Source: an uncultured Bacteroides sp. (GTDB taxonomy: Bacteria > Bacteroidota > Bacteroidia > Bacteroidales > Bacteroidaceae). Taken from it: a DNA stretch of 64,000 nucleotides. Made by a program: the position numbers and the translations under genes. Where the stretch lies: assembly GCF_958445495.1 (NCBI RefSeq), contig NZ_CAUCSQ010000009.1:1-64000 (forward strand), written 5' to 3'. The notes beneath the pieces were generated by a model. The model was not told the origin of the DNA, searched no databases, and worked only from the letters and a program-made list of their open reading frames with translations. Shown in pieces: positions 8,795 through 18,941 of the stretch. Numbering within the stretch: the first letter of the stretch is position 1; each line of letters begins with the position of its first letter.

Positions 8795-9883
8795 ATGATA
8801 TACACAATCATATTTTATATATTAATTGCAGTAATCACTTTCGGAGGAAAAAATAGTGCATTGAAATGGTCATGTGTAATCTTGGCAATCTATTGCGGAT
8901 TGCGTTATGATTATATGCCAGATTATATGCACTATTATAATGCTTTTGAGGAGTTTGCAAATGCAAATTATATTTATGATTCTGATTATAGCCATTACGA
9001 ATATGGATGGTATTTGTTGAACAGATTATTTTCTCCTATGGGTTTTTTTACTTTTGTCTTTATCTGTTCATCTGTTTTTGCGTATGGAGTATTTTGTTTA
9101 ATAGACTGTTTTAATATAGACAAGAAATTACTTCCAATAGTTCTCATTGGATATTGTGTTTCACCATCTGTTGCTGTATTATGTTCTGCTCAAAGACAGT
9201 TTGTTGTTGCAAGTATCTTTATGATTGCCTATAAGTTTTTATTGCATGATAATATTGGTAACATAAGTGCTTTATATTCAAAAAAATATTTTTTGTACTA
9301 TGGAGTAATTTTGATATGTTCCACTTTACATTCTAGTGCTGTATTTTTGTTAATAATACCATTTATAGGCTTAATACCTCATGGAACAAAAAAATGTATG
9401 ATGGTTTCTATTATGCTATTTTTAGCATTTATAATATTGGGTGAAAGATATTTGCCATTAGTGTTGAACCATTATATTGAAAAAACTGAAACATATGAAT
9501 ATTTGGACCTAGACAAAAGCGATACATCTGCAGGATTTACATATTTGGCTATGTTGAATATTGGATTTCAGGTATTATTTTTTTCTTATGTTCTTTCGAT
9601 TAAGAATTTATCAAAACAAGAGAAATGTGCTATATTATTGGCATTTCTTTCTTTAATGTTGAATATTTCTATCCATTTTGTTCCACAGTTATATCGAATC
9701 TCAATGTATATTAGTCTATTTTCTTTCATATCAATTTCTATATTATATCAAAAGGTTCCTTATAGATATAAAAAAATATATTTATTAGCAATGTGGATAT
9801 TTACTATATGGACAGCTCTAAAAGTATTTCAACCAGCCCCTTATTCATGGGCAGAATATAAGACGATTTTTAGCATACTCTAA
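8795..9883 (+). CDS. EpsG-family (Wzy-like) capsule polymerase
   Basis: 362 aa with about ten hydrophobic segments. The early run CVILAIYCGLRYDYMPDYMHYYNAF is the EpsG family signature (a helix, then G-x-R and a D-Y pair in the first periplasmic loop). It starts directly after the previous stop. As the only O-antigen-polymerase-like gene in the locus it is the probable polymerase of Wzx-flipped repeats. Assignment as polymerase is by family and by elimination. Confidence 0.82.
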   Translation: MIYTIIFYILIAVITFGGKNSALKWSCVILAIYCGLRYDYMPDYMHYYNAFEEFANANYIYDSDYSHYEYGWYLLNRLFSPMGFFTFVFICSSVFAYGVFCLIDCFNIDKKLLPIVLIGYCVSPSVAVLCSAQRQFVVASIFMIAYKFLLHDNIGNISALYSKKYFLYYGVILICSTLHSSAVFLLIIPFIGLIPHGTKKCMMVSIMLFLAFIILGERYLPLVLNHYIEKTETYEYLDLDKSDTSAGFTYLAMLNIGFQVLFFSYVLSIKNLSKQEKCAILLAFLSLMLNISIHFVPQLYRISMYISLFSFISISILYQKVPYRYKKIYLLAMWIFTIWTALKVFQPAPYSWAEYKTIFSIL

Positions 9884-9892
9884 TTTGGAAAT

Positions 9893-10573
9893 ATGAAGAA
9901 TAAATTAAAAAGATACATAATAGCTCATGATAATTTTCTCACAAAATTATTGTCTTTTTTGTTTACTATGTTTGGAAGAAATACTATAAAGAGAGGGCGG
10001 GGGAACAAAATTTATATTTATGTTAATTATTTAAAAAAAACAAGAATAATAATAAATGGAACAGGAAATACCATACAATTTGGAAAGAATAATCATCTTG
10101 TAGGATGTGTTATTATAATAAACGGTAATAATAATACTGTTAAACTTGGAGATAATAATTCTGTTATTAATTGTGAGTTTTGGATTGAAGATGATGGTGG
10201 TAGTATAATGTTGGGAAATTCAAATAAGATACTTGGGCGTACTCATTTAGCGGAAACAGAAGGTAAGCGTATAATTCTTGGAGATAATTGTTTGTTTTCA
10301 ACAAATGTAATTTTCAGAACGGGTGATAGTCATAGTATACTTGACGCAAAGACAGGTGAACGTATAAATCCTGCAAAATCTATTATAATTGGTGACAGAG
10401 TATGGTTCGGTAACAATACGACTGTTTTGAAGGGTGCAATAATAGCCAATGATTCGATTGTTGCTACTGGTGCCATTGTTACCAAACATTTTTCAGATTC
10501 TAACTTAATTCTTGCAGGTAATCCTGCAGAAGTTGTAAAAAAAGGTATAAAATGGGTAGCAGAAAGAATCTGA
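9893..10573 (+). CDS. Left-handed beta-helix O-acyltransferase
   Basis: 226 aa with imperfect hexapeptide repeats from about residue 55 to 205, ending with the LbH acetyltransferase signature IIIGDRVWFGNNTTVLKGA and the usual tail (LILAGNPAEVVKKGIKW). It probably O-acetylates a capsule sugar using acetyl-CoA. The repeat region is rich in Asn (NGNNNTVKLGDNNS), seen in other Bacteroides capsule acyltransferases. Confidence 0.85.
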   Translation: MKNKLKRYIIAHDNFLTKLLSFLFTMFGRNTIKRGRGNKIYIYVNYLKKTRIIINGTGNTIQFGKNNHLVGCVIIINGNNNTVKLGDNNSVINCEFWIEDDGGSIMLGNSNKILGRTHLAETEGKRIILGDNCLFSTNVIFRTGDSHSILDAKTGERINPAKSIIIGDRVWFGNNTTVLKGAIIANDSIVATGAIVTKHFSDSNLILAGNPAEVVKKGIKWVAERI

Positions 10574-10584
10574 ACGGAAATAAT

Positions 10585-11511
10585 ATGGTAATTTGTAGAC
10601 GTTTGGAATGGATGGATGTGGCAAAAGGGATAGCTATAATTCTGATGGTGGTGGGACATACAACAATACCTAAATGTATATCTGATTTTATATGGGCATT
10701 TTATATGCCTTTATTCTTTATTGCCTCTGGATGGTTAACCAATTGGAACAAAACAACTCCAGGAGACTTTCTTTATAACAAGAGCAAGAATTTGTTATTG
10801 CCGTTTATTGGCTATTCTTTGATTGTATTGTGTGTAAAATGCTGTTTTCTTTCCAGAGGGGGAATATCTTATTTGTTGCATTGGTTATATAACGGTTGGG
10901 AAGGGTTTGCACTATGGTTTATCCCAGTACTTTTTATATCCTTGATTGTATCAAGGTTGATTATTGGATCGGGTAGTAATCGATTTGTTGTAGGATGTGG
11001 TATTTTATTGGCATTGTTAGGAGGATTGTTGAGTTACTATAAAATGTACTTTCCATGGACTTTGAGTAGCGTGCCTTATGCAACAGCATTGGTGATTATA
11101 GGTTATTATTCAAAATATTTATCCAGTTATATAGAGAAATATACTTTAAGAGTAATAATAGTTGGTTTTGGGGTAACTTTCATTGTTTCTCATTTTTTTA
11201 GGCTTGACATCGCTTTTAATTCTATTACCCCTGTATTTTTATTGACCATAGGAGCCGTTTGTGGCACAGCGATGGTGTTTTCTGTGTCTTCATTGATATG
11301 TATGAAAACTAAGTATATAGCAAAAGTTTTTCAAAATGTGGGTCAAGAAACTATGATGATTCTTGGTTTGTCACAGATAATCATTCTTGTTTTGAAAGAA
11401 TATACGGTATATGGTACAGTTATGCGTTATGTTATGCTAATTGTGGTTTTAATCGTATTCAAATTTATAAAGGATATTCTAAATAATTGGATTGGTACTA
11501 AAATATTATAG
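10585..11511 (+). CDS. Membrane acyltransferase 3 family protein
   Basis: 308 aa, about ten membrane helices. The N-terminal RRLEWMDVAKGIAIILMVVGHT is the acyltransferase-3 (Acyl_transf_3) signature with the catalytic His in VVGHT. I start at ATG 10585, 11 bases after the previous stop; an upstream ATG at 10552 would overlap the LbH gene by 22 bases and add 11 residues that do not fit the family. Probably adds an acetyl or other acyl group to the capsule from the membrane side. Confidence 0.82.
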   Translation: MVICRRLEWMDVAKGIAIILMVVGHTTIPKCISDFIWAFYMPLFFIASGWLTNWNKTTPGDFLYNKSKNLLLPFIGYSLIVLCVKCCFLSRGGISYLLHWLYNGWEGFALWFIPVLFISLIVSRLIIGSGSNRFVVGCGILLALLGGLLSYYKMYFPWTLSSVPYATALVIIGYYSKYLSSYIEKYTLRVIIVGFGVTFIVSHFFRLDIAFNSITPVFLLTIGAVCGTAMVFSVSSLICMKTKYIAKVFQNVGQETMMILGLSQIIILVLKEYTVYGTVMRYVMLIVVLIVFKFIKDILNNWIGTKIL

Positions 11512-11515
11512 ATTT

Positions 11516-12709
11516 ATGGCTGTACTTTTCATCTCTCCTTTGTGTCCGGACAGGCCAGAATATCACACAAAGGCGCTTAATAGGTCTGGTAACAATGTAC
11601 TTCTTGGTATTGCTAATCATCTTTATGATGTGTTGGGTAATAATGTGGAGTTTTTATGTACTCCTTGTATGCCTTCGTATCCCAACGGAAAATTTTGGAT
11701 TAAATCACAAAGAGATACATTAGATAATGGAGCAAAATTACAGTTCTTATCAACATTGAATCTTAAAATTGTTAAATCTAAATTTTGGGCAGTTCAAAGT
11801 AAGATTTATATTAAGAAATGGGCAAGACGTCATGTAAATGAGGAACGTAAAGTACTAATATATAACACATATCATCCATCTGTAGAAGATATTTACGAAG
11901 CATGCCAAGATACCCATAGCGAATTATATGCTATTCTCTATGATTTGGGTATGCCTCCCAAAAGATTAGGACTAAGTAAATTGACTATGCTGGGATATAA
12001 GATGGCTGAGAAGCAGGCATTTATGTATATTCCTAAATTAAATGGAAGAATTGTGATTAATGAAAATATTGCTAAAGACTATGCTCCAGGAAAAGATTTT
12101 CTATTGGTTGATGGTGGTATTAACCAGTATGTAGCAAAAATGCTCTTCCCGTTAAGAGAAAGTACGAACCAAAGACTTGTTTGTGTATGTGCTGGAATGC
12201 TATGGGATCAGAATGGTACTAGATTGATATTGGAAACATTAAAACAAAACCCGGATTTAGGTATAATTGTACAATTTGCGGGCAAAGGTATAGATGTTCC
12301 CCTTATAAAAAAAGCTGCGAAAGTTGACAGCAGAATACAATATTTAGGAATGCTTACGCTCGATAAGCTCTTTAAAGTATATGAACAAGCGGATGTTTTG
12401 TTTAATCTTAGATTAGAAGAAGAGGTTGATTATCATTTCCCAAGTAAACTGCTTGAGTGCCTTGCTACGGGAAGACATGTTATATCAACTCCAGTTGCAC
12501 ATACTGAAAGAGATTATGGACAGTATGTGTCCATACTTAGAGATTGGACAACAGTCGAGCTTGCCAAACTTCTGCATAATGTCGCAACCAGAGAAAAGTC
12601 CGACTTGTATAAAAATGGAATAAAAGCGAGAGAGTTTATGTTGCAGAATCGTAATTGGAATGTTCAGACTGACAAAATTTTAGATTACATGAAAATTAGT
12701 AGAAAGTAA
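11516..12709 (+). CDS. Glycosyltransferase (GT-B fold, GT4-like)
   Basis: 397 aa from ATG 11516, 4 bases after the previous stop; the alternative ATG at 11492 overlaps that gene and adds eight atypical residues. The C-terminal half has CVCAGMLWDQNGTRLILETL near 223 and the sequence QADVLFNLRLEEEVDYHFPSK, a GT4-like donor-binding region. Substrates unknown. Confidence 0.78.
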   Translation: MAVLFISPLCPDRPEYHTKALNRSGNNVLLGIANHLYDVLGNNVEFLCTPCMPSYPNGKFWIKSQRDTLDNGAKLQFLSTLNLKIVKSKFWAVQSKIYIKKWARRHVNEERKVLIYNTYHPSVEDIYEACQDTHSELYAILYDLGMPPKRLGLSKLTMLGYKMAEKQAFMYIPKLNGRIVINENIAKDYAPGKDFLLVDGGINQYVAKMLFPLRESTNQRLVCVCAGMLWDQNGTRLILETLKQNPDLGIIVQFAGKGIDVPLIKKAAKVDSRIQYLGMLTLDKLFKVYEQADVLFNLRLEEEVDYHFPSKLLECLATGRHVISTPVAHTERDYGQYVSILRDWTTVELAKLLHNVATREKSDLYKNGIKAREFMLQNRNWNVQTDKILDYMKISRK

Positions 12710-12716
12710 TAATTCC

Positions 12717-13856
12717 ATGAGATTAGTTTTCTATTCAATTATACTCAATCATCATCAAGTTTGTGTAGCTGATGAGTTCTACCGAATTCTTGGTAAGGAT
12801 TATATTTTTGTAGAGTTAACCAAATGTAATCAGAATAAAGGAGCCACAGAAGATTTCTCTATGCGTCCCTATTTGATTCAAGCATGGAAGTCAACAGATA
12901 ATTATGATAAAGCTATGCAATTGGTAAGGATAGCAGAGGTGTGTGTGTTTAGTGGATATGAATCATTACCATTCCAGAAAATCCGTATGAAGTTAGGGTT
13001 ACTTTCTTTTGATATGGGTGAGAGATGGTTAAAGAAAGGGGTGATTAATTTAGTATCTCCTCGTATATTAAAAATGTTTCTTGCTTATCATATTGGCGGA
13101 TGGAAGAATAAAACAATTTATAAGTTATGTTGTAGTGCATTTGCGAGGCAGGATATGAATTTTCTTGGCATGTATAAGGAGAAATGTTATAAGTGGGGAT
13201 ATTTTACCAATGTAGATAAGGATTTCACTTTCCGACTCTCAAAGCAAGATGTTTCATCTTCAAAAAGTATCTCATTGATGTGGTGTGCAAGATTCCTGAA
13301 ATGGAAACACCCTGAATTGCCTGTCCTTTTAGCGGCAAAACTTATGGCAAAAGGATATAAATTTACACTTGATATGTATGGTGATGGCATTGAATTTGAG
13401 AATATAAAAAAATTAGCAAGAAATCTCTTTGTTGAGGATGTAGTTTCTTTTAAAGGAAGTGTGCCTAATGAACAGGTTATTCAAGCGATGCGTACGCATG
13501 ATATCTTTCTTTTTACTTCGGACAATAATGAAGGTTGGGGAGCTGTGGCAAATGAGGCTATGAGTAATGGTTGCTGCCTTGTAGGAAGTGACGAAATTGG
13601 TTGTGTACCTTATTTGGTGGCAGATAGGAAAAATGGACTCATATTTAAATCTTGTGCTATTGAATCGTTAACAGACAAAGTGATATATCTGATGGATCAT
13701 CCTGAAGAACTTTATCGGTTCGCAGAAGCAGGTGTGTTTACTATGCAATACGTGTGGAGCCCAGAGTGTGCTGCTATGAACTTATTGAAATTAATAAATA
13801 GTTTTCTGAATGGTCAAAAGATAAGTATTATACAAGGACCTTGTAGTATAGCTTAA
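12717..13856 (+). CDS. GT4-family glycosyltransferase
   Basis: 379 aa GT-B protein. SLMWCARFLKWKHPELPVLLA near residue 187 is followed by FTLDMYGDG and the acidic motif FTSDNNEGWGAVANEAMSNGC near 264, the E-x7-E block of GT4. The N-terminal domain starts MRLVFYSIILNHHQ. It begins 7 bases after the preceding glycosyltransferase. Confidence 0.85.
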   Translation: MRLVFYSIILNHHQVCVADEFYRILGKDYIFVELTKCNQNKGATEDFSMRPYLIQAWKSTDNYDKAMQLVRIAEVCVFSGYESLPFQKIRMKLGLLSFDMGERWLKKGVINLVSPRILKMFLAYHIGGWKNKTIYKLCCSAFARQDMNFLGMYKEKCYKWGYFTNVDKDFTFRLSKQDVSSSKSISLMWCARFLKWKHPELPVLLAAKLMAKGYKFTLDMYGDGIEFENIKKLARNLFVEDVVSFKGSVPNEQVIQAMRTHDIFLFTSDNNEGWGAVANEAMSNGCCLVGSDEIGCVPYLVADRKNGLIFKSCAIESLTDKVIYLMDHPEELYRFAEAGVFTMQYVWSPECAAMNLLKLINSFLNGQKISIIQGPCSIA

Positions 13857-13864
13857 AAACAATC

Positions 13865-15085
13865 ATGCCGAAACTTTTACAAATAAACGTGACAGCCAAT
13901 TGGGGAAGTACAGGTCGTATAGCAGAAGAATGTAATAAAATTGCTCAGTCAAAAGGGTGGAAAACATATGTTGCTTATGGGCGTAATAACAACCTTTCTC
14001 AATCAGAAATCTATCGTGTAGATAATAAATGGGAAGTGTATGAACACTATATGGAGAATCGTCTGTTTGATAATGAGGGATTGGCTTCACGGTTGGCAAC
14101 AAAACGTTTGGTAAGAAAAATAAATGAGATTAAACCGGATATCATTCATCTTCATAATATCCATGATCATTATTTGAATTATCGTATTTTGTTCAAGTAT
14201 TTAAATCAGACAAATATTAAGATTGTATATACTTTTCATGATTTTTGGGCAATTACGGGTGGTTGCGCTCATTTTGTGGGGGTGAACTGTCTGCGTTGGC
14301 AAACTGGTTGTTATAATTGTCCTCAAAGGCGTAATCTTATAGATTGTTCAAAGCGTAATTATAAATTAAAACGTAAGTATATCGGAGGTTGTAAGAATAT
14401 GGTTATTACTGCAGTTTCAGAATGGGTGGGTGTCCATATAAGACAATCATTTCTTAAAGATAAGGATATCCGTATCATCCCGAATGGTATAGATACCAAA
14501 ATTTTTCAACCGTCAGATGCTTCAAATTTATTGAAATCATTAGCCATTTTGGACCGGATAAAAGACAAGTTTGTCATTATGGGGGTTAGTTCTCAGTGGA
14601 GAAGTGCTAGTAAAGGGCTTGATGATTACAAGGCGTTGAGTAAGATATTACAGCCAAATGAAGTGATAGTTCTTGTGGGGATACCTGATGAAGTGATATC
14701 AGAATTACCTAAAAACATCATTAGTGTCAAGCGCACTAACAATCAGCAGGAACTAGCAATGCTCTATTCAAGAGCAAATGTCATTACAAGTTTTTCATCA
14801 GCAGAGACTTTTGGACTTACCATTGTAGAAGGATATGCTTGTGGTACTCCTGCAGTAGTATATGATAATACAGCGCCTCCGTTTTTGATAACTCCCCAAA
14901 CAGGTTTTGTTGCCAAGAATCACGATTATAAGGATGCATACGCTAAGATTCTACAGATTAAAGAAAATGGTAAGTCATATTATTATGCCTCCTGTATCAA
15001 ATTAGCACGTGAGAAATACGATAAAGAAAGGTGCTTTATGGAATATCTAAAGTTATATAATGATTTATTAAAACAGAAAATATGA
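13865..15085 (+). CDS. GT4-family glycosyltransferase
   Basis: 406 aa. The N-terminus (LLQINVTANWGSTGRIAEECN) matches the Gly-rich first loop of a common Bacteroides capsule GT4 subgroup. HLHNIHDHYLNY near residue 96 and TFHDFWAITGGCAHF near 122 are typical of that group, as are four Cys (GCAH..NC..GCYNCPQ) that may bind metal. SAETFGLTIVEGYACGTPAVV is the donor-binding E-x7-E region. It overlaps the next gene by 4 bases. Confidence 0.87.
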   Translation: MPKLLQINVTANWGSTGRIAEECNKIAQSKGWKTYVAYGRNNNLSQSEIYRVDNKWEVYEHYMENRLFDNEGLASRLATKRLVRKINEIKPDIIHLHNIHDHYLNYRILFKYLNQTNIKIVYTFHDFWAITGGCAHFVGVNCLRWQTGCYNCPQRRNLIDCSKRNYKLKRKYIGGCKNMVITAVSEWVGVHIRQSFLKDKDIRIIPNGIDTKIFQPSDASNLLKSLAILDRIKDKFVIMGVSSQWRSASKGLDDYKALSKILQPNEVIVLVGIPDEVISELPKNIISVKRTNNQQELAMLYSRANVITSFSSAETFGLTIVEGYACGTPAVVYDNTAPPFLITPQTGFVAKNHDYKDAYAKILQIKENGKSYYYASCIKLAREKYDKERCFMEYLKLYNDLLKQKI

Positions 15086-16302
15086 ATATCCTCTTTCTAA
15101 CAATGTCATCACAAATGTTGGATATTTCTGCTAGTGGCATTTATACAGATTTGGTTCGTAAATTCAGGAATGAGGGACATCAAATTTATATCATTGCCCC
15201 TTTTGAAAGACGGACAGGAAGAAAAACAGATTTATCACAAGAGGCAGGAGTACATCTTTTAGGAGTTAAAACATTAAATGTTACGAAAACAAATGTAATA
15301 GAGAAGGGTATTGGACAGATATTAATGGAATACCAATTTAATGTAGCTTTAAAGAATTATTTGAGTGATGTTAAGTTTGATTTGATATTATATTCTACTC
15401 CACCAATTACTTATACGAGAGTTATAGAATGTGCGAAGAAGAAGAATCCTAATGCGGTTACATATTTGTTATTGAAGGATATTTTTCCTCAGAATGCGAT
15501 AGATTTAGGAATGCTTACTAAAAGTGGTTTGAAAGGGATTCTTTATAAGTCTTTTCGCAACAAGGAACGTAAACTGTATGCTCTTTCTAATTATATAGGA
15601 TGTATGAGTCCTGCTAATGTAAAGTATGTGTTGGCACATAATCCTGAAATAAGTGCTAGTATAGTAGAGATAGCCCCTAATAGCTTTGATGAAAAATCTG
15701 AAATCTCTATTAGTAATGAAATGAGATGTAAGATAAGAGAAAAGTATAAGCTTCCGTTAGACAAACCCGTTTTGATATATGGTGGTAATCTTGGAAAACC
15801 TCAAGGTATCCCTTTTTTAGTAGACTGTTTAGAAGCCAACAGAAACCGACAAGACTGTCATTTTGTTATTGTGGGTAACGGTACTGACTATGAAATAATT
15901 AATAATTGGGTAATCAATACGAAACCATTAAATGTGTCATTATTCAAAAGGCTGCCTAAAGAAGAGTATGACTTACTAGCAAATGCATGTGATGTGGGTT
16001 TGATATTTTTGGATTATCGTTTTACTATTCCTAATTATCCTTCTCGTTTACTGTCATACTTGATGAATAAACAACCTGTCATTGCAGCCACAGATCCCAA
16101 TTGTGATACGGGCAGTATCGCTGAGAAAAATGGATATGGATTTTGGTGTCCTAGCAATAATGTAGAGTTTTTTACGGAAACTATAAATAAAATGTTAACT
16201 TCTAACATTAAGGCTATGGGAGAAAAGGGATATCAGTTCTATTTGAATAATTATACGATTCAACATACTTATAACGCAATTGTTAAACACATAAAAATGT
16301 AA
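15082..16302 (+). CDS. GT4-family glycosyltransferase (WbuB-like)
   Basis: 406 aa. The N-terminal half carries FDLILYSTPPITYTRVIE and LLLKDIFPQNAIDLGML near residues 101-145, features of the WbuB subgroup, which often adds L-FucNAc to the first lipid-linked sugar. That would fit the UDP-L-FucNAc module at the start of the locus, but this link is inference. LIYGGNLGKPQGIPFL near 231 is the usual start of the donor domain. The next gene is the phosphoglycosyl transferase, as expected for an early-acting transferase. Confidence 0.83.
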   Translation: MNILFLTMSSQMLDISASGIYTDLVRKFRNEGHQIYIIAPFERRTGRKTDLSQEAGVHLLGVKTLNVTKTNVIEKGIGQILMEYQFNVALKNYLSDVKFDLILYSTPPITYTRVIECAKKKNPNAVTYLLLKDIFPQNAIDLGMLTKSGLKGILYKSFRNKERKLYALSNYIGCMSPANVKYVLAHNPEISASIVEIAPNSFDEKSEISISNEMRCKIREKYKLPLDKPVLIYGGNLGKPQGIPFLVDCLEANRNRQDCHFVIVGNGTDYEIINNWVINTKPLNVSLFKRLPKEEYDLLANACDVGLIFLDYRFTIPNYPSRLLSYLMNKQPVIAATDPNCDTGSIAEKNGYGFWCPSNNVEFFTETINKMLTSNIKAMGEKGYQFYLNNYTIQHTYNAIVKHIKM

Positions 16303-16923
16303 ATGATGTATAAATATTTCTTTAAGAGACTGATTGATTTTACAATTGTATTTGTTGTTCTATTATGTATTTGGCCTTTTTTAGCTATAATAACAATTTG
16401 GTTACATTTAGCAAATAAGGGTGCCGGTGCATTTTTCTATCAAGAACGTCCTGGAAAAAATGCAAAGATTTTCAAGGTAATTAAATTCAAAAGTATGACA
16501 GATGAACGTGATGCCGAAGGTAATTTGTTACCAGACCGTGAACGGTTGACAACGGTCGGAAGATTTATACGCGCTACTAGTTTAGATGAACTTCCACAGT
16601 TAATTAATGTGCTGAAAGGAGATATGGCTTTGATTGGGCCACGTCCTTTATTAGTAAAATATCTTCCTTATTATACAGAACGTGAGCGTTTACGTCATAC
16701 TGTACGTCCGGGAATAAGCGGATGGGCACAAGTTAACGGACGCAATAATATTACTTGGGATGATAAATTAGAATGTGATGTATATTACGTAGAACATATT
16801 AGTTTAAGATTTGATATAAAAATCGTTTTACTTACAATCTATAAAGTGTTTAAACGTGAAGGGGTTGTGGCCGACAAGAAAGAAAACTATCTTGATGTGG
16901 AACGGAGAAGAAAGAATCATTAA
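16303..16923 (+). CDS. Monotopic phosphoglycosyl transferase (initiating sugar transferase)
   Basis: 206 aa, the short PglC-like form with only the catalytic domain. One N-terminal hydrophobic segment (residues 11-33), then FKVIKFKSMTDERD, the catalytic Asp-Glu pair in SLDELPQLINVLKGDMALIGPRPLL, and RPGISGWAQVNGRN. It transfers a sugar-1-phosphate to undecaprenyl phosphate to start the repeat unit. WcfS-like enzymes of this class in B. fragilis use UDP-AATGal; the aminotransferase at 19073 could supply that donor, which is inference. ATG 16306 is an equally possible start. Confidence 0.93.
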   Translation: MMYKYFFKRLIDFTIVFVVLLCIWPFLAIITIWLHLANKGAGAFFYQERPGKNAKIFKVIKFKSMTDERDAEGNLLPDRERLTTVGRFIRATSLDELPQLINVLKGDMALIGPRPLLVKYLPYYTERERLRHTVRPGISGWAQVNGRNNITWDDKLECDVYYVEHISLRFDIKIVLLTIYKVFKREGVVADKKENYLDVERRRKNH

Positions 16924-16941
16924 AATATATAATCAATAAAT

Positions 16942-18012
16942 ATGAAAATTGTAATTACAGGTGCTTGCGCTGTCTCCGCAAGGAATGTACTTCGTTCGTT
17001 GAAAATGAGCGAGAAATTTAAGAATGCAACTTTTATCGGTTGGGATTTGTGTTCAATTCTTTATGGAGTATACTCAAAAGATTTTGACCGTTTATATAAA
17101 GTGCCAGAAGTGAATAATCCCATGTACCGTAAAGTTATTTTAGATATTTTAAATCATGAAAAACCTGATGCTGTTATGGTTCTTCCTGAAGTTGAGGTTT
17201 TATATTGGGCTAAATATCCGTTTGATATACCTCATATAACTCCTCCTGCAAATTTTTGTGAGTTGGCTATCAGTAAACGTAAATTATTTAATCTGTTAGA
17301 AGGAACGGGGCTTGTTCCTGCTAGTGTTGATTTAAGTCGGAAGGATGCTTTTGACGATAACTACAAATTACCTTTGGAATTTCCGATGTGGGTACGTGAT
17401 GCTTCAGCTGGTACGGCATCTGGTAAAGGTTCGTTTAAAGCGAACAACATCACAGAATTGCGTGCATGGGTAATGATTAATACGGGCATTGACAACTTTC
17501 AAATTTCAGAATTTTGTCCTGGTGGAAACTATGGTGTGCTCTGTCTTTTTGAACATGGTAAGTTGTTAAAACTTGCTATTGCAGAACGTTTGGAATATAT
17601 TATGGCTAAAGTAGCGGTTTCTGGTATTACTGGCAATACAAGTAAGGGACGATTTTTGAATGACGAACATATTAAGCTGCGGGCTTTAGAGGCCATCGAT
17701 CATGTTTGTAAAGCTACCAAAAGTGTAATGCATGGTGTAGTAGTTGTTGATATGAAGGCAGACACCGATGGGATTGCTAAAGTTACAGAAATTAATATCC
17801 GTTACGTGGCTTACAATAATTTACTTGCTAATGCAGGATTTAATCTTGCAGAATATCATTTGTTAACAGCAATGGGGCGAAGTAATGAACTGACTCCTGA
17901 AATAGAGATGCAGTTTCCAAAAAATAACTTATGGTTACGTGATGTTGATGCCATACCTGTTTACGTTGAAGAACATTCTGATTTACAAGTAGGTGAATAC
18001 GTTATGAAATGA
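16942..18012 (+). CDS. ATP-grasp enzyme of the capsule locus
   Basis: 356 aa. The N-terminus (KIVITGACAVSARNVLRSL) is a pre-ATP-grasp Rossmann-like domain; the middle has WVRDASAGTASGKGSF near residue 152, a nucleotide-binding loop, and the C-terminal VVVDMKADTDGIAKVTEINIRY is the metal-binding acidic/Asn strand of ATP-grasp ligases. These enzymes form carboxylate-amine (or thiol) bonds, so it may attach an amino acid or similar group to a sugar. No specific substrate can be named. It overlaps the next gene by 4 bases. Confidence 0.75.
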   Translation: MKIVITGACAVSARNVLRSLKMSEKFKNATFIGWDLCSILYGVYSKDFDRLYKVPEVNNPMYRKVILDILNHEKPDAVMVLPEVEVLYWAKYPFDIPHITPPANFCELAISKRKLFNLLEGTGLVPASVDLSRKDAFDDNYKLPLEFPMWVRDASAGTASGKGSFKANNITELRAWVMINTGIDNFQISEFCPGGNYGVLCLFEHGKLLKLAIAERLEYIMAKVAVSGITGNTSKGRFLNDEHIKLRALEAIDHVCKATKSVMHGVVVVDMKADTDGIAKVTEINIRYVAYNNLLANAGFNLAEYHLLTAMGRSNELTPEIEMQFPKNNLWLRDVDAIPVYVEEHSDLQVGEYVMK

Positions 18013-18941
18013 TGGGTGTTAAAATCGCTAAGAAAGAGAGAAATTGCGCTATAGACGTTGTTAAGTTTATGGCAGTATTTTTGGTACTTAATTCTCATAT
18101 GGATATATGTTATCCCAAGTATCAATTTTTGGCAACAGGTGGCGCTTTGGGAGATTCACTCTTTTTCTTCGTTTCAGGTTTTGCCCTATTATTTGGTAGT
18201 GGCTCAAATTTTTTCGATTGGTATAAGCGAAGAATTGCTCGTATATATCCTACAGTTATTGCAGTTGCGCTGTTAGGAGCTTTGTGTTTCTCTGATAGTT
18301 CATCATTTGTAGATGTCATATTGGCTAAGGAATATTGGTTTGTAGGATGTATATTGGTTTACTATGTTCTACTTTACCCTTTAAGAAAAGTAAGAAATGT
18401 AATGCAAACTGGTGTTATTTTGTTTGTCTTAACGATAATAGTAACTTTGTTAATATTTGTGTTTGTCTATGATTGTCAGATATCTCCAGTGGAAATGGGA
18501 GGGGTAAGATATTCTATATTTTTAGTATTTATGCTATTGGGAGCTATGATGGGATATAAAGCAAAAAGTTATTCTTTTCAATGGTATTATGTCCCTCTTA
18601 TATTTGTGTTTGCTGGATTGTATTATGCGTGTTTCTACTTGTTTAATCAAACTAAGTGGAGTTTAATTACAATTATCCCATTATTGTTCTTTACGAAATA
18701 TGTTTATCTGTGTTGTACTGCAAATATTTTTTCTAAGATATATGCTAACGTAATTAGTGGAAACATAGTATTTATTTGTAGCCAATTGTGTCTAGAATCA
18801 TATTTGATACAAAAATACATGTTTACAGATATGTTAAATTTTTTATTTCCTTTCAATTCTAATTGTAATGATTGCAGTTATTATAGCATCTTATGTGGTA
18901 AGAATGATTGCAGTTGTTATTCGTCAGACAATAGATTCTAA
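18009..18941 (+). CDS. Acyltransferase 3 family protein with a frameshifted C-terminus
   Basis: As read, 310 aa. The N-terminal part (CAIDVVKFMAVFLVLNSHMD) is the acyltransferase-3 signature, with Ser-His in place of the usual Gly-His, followed by about nine membrane helices. The last 34 residues after FPFN turn suddenly into a Cys/Ser/Asn-rich string that does not look like a membrane helix. Dropping one base near 18858 restores a hydrophobic helix and a basic tail ending at 18990. The product is therefore either a mutant with a lost last helix, a phase-variable state, or a sequencing error. It is the last gene of the AT-rich capsule block. Confidence 0.75.
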   Translation: MMGVKIAKKERNCAIDVVKFMAVFLVLNSHMDICYPKYQFLATGGALGDSLFFFVSGFALLFGSGSNFFDWYKRRIARIYPTVIAVALLGALCFSDSSSFVDVILAKEYWFVGCILVYYVLLYPLRKVRNVMQTGVILFVLTIIVTLLIFVFVYDCQISPVEMGGVRYSIFLVFMLLGAMMGYKAKSYSFQWYYVPLIFVFAGLYYACFYLFNQTKWSLITIIPLLFFTKYVYLCCTANIFSKIYANVISGNIVFICSQLCLESYLIQKYMFTDMLNFLFPFNSNCNDCSYYSILCGKNDCSCYSSDNRF

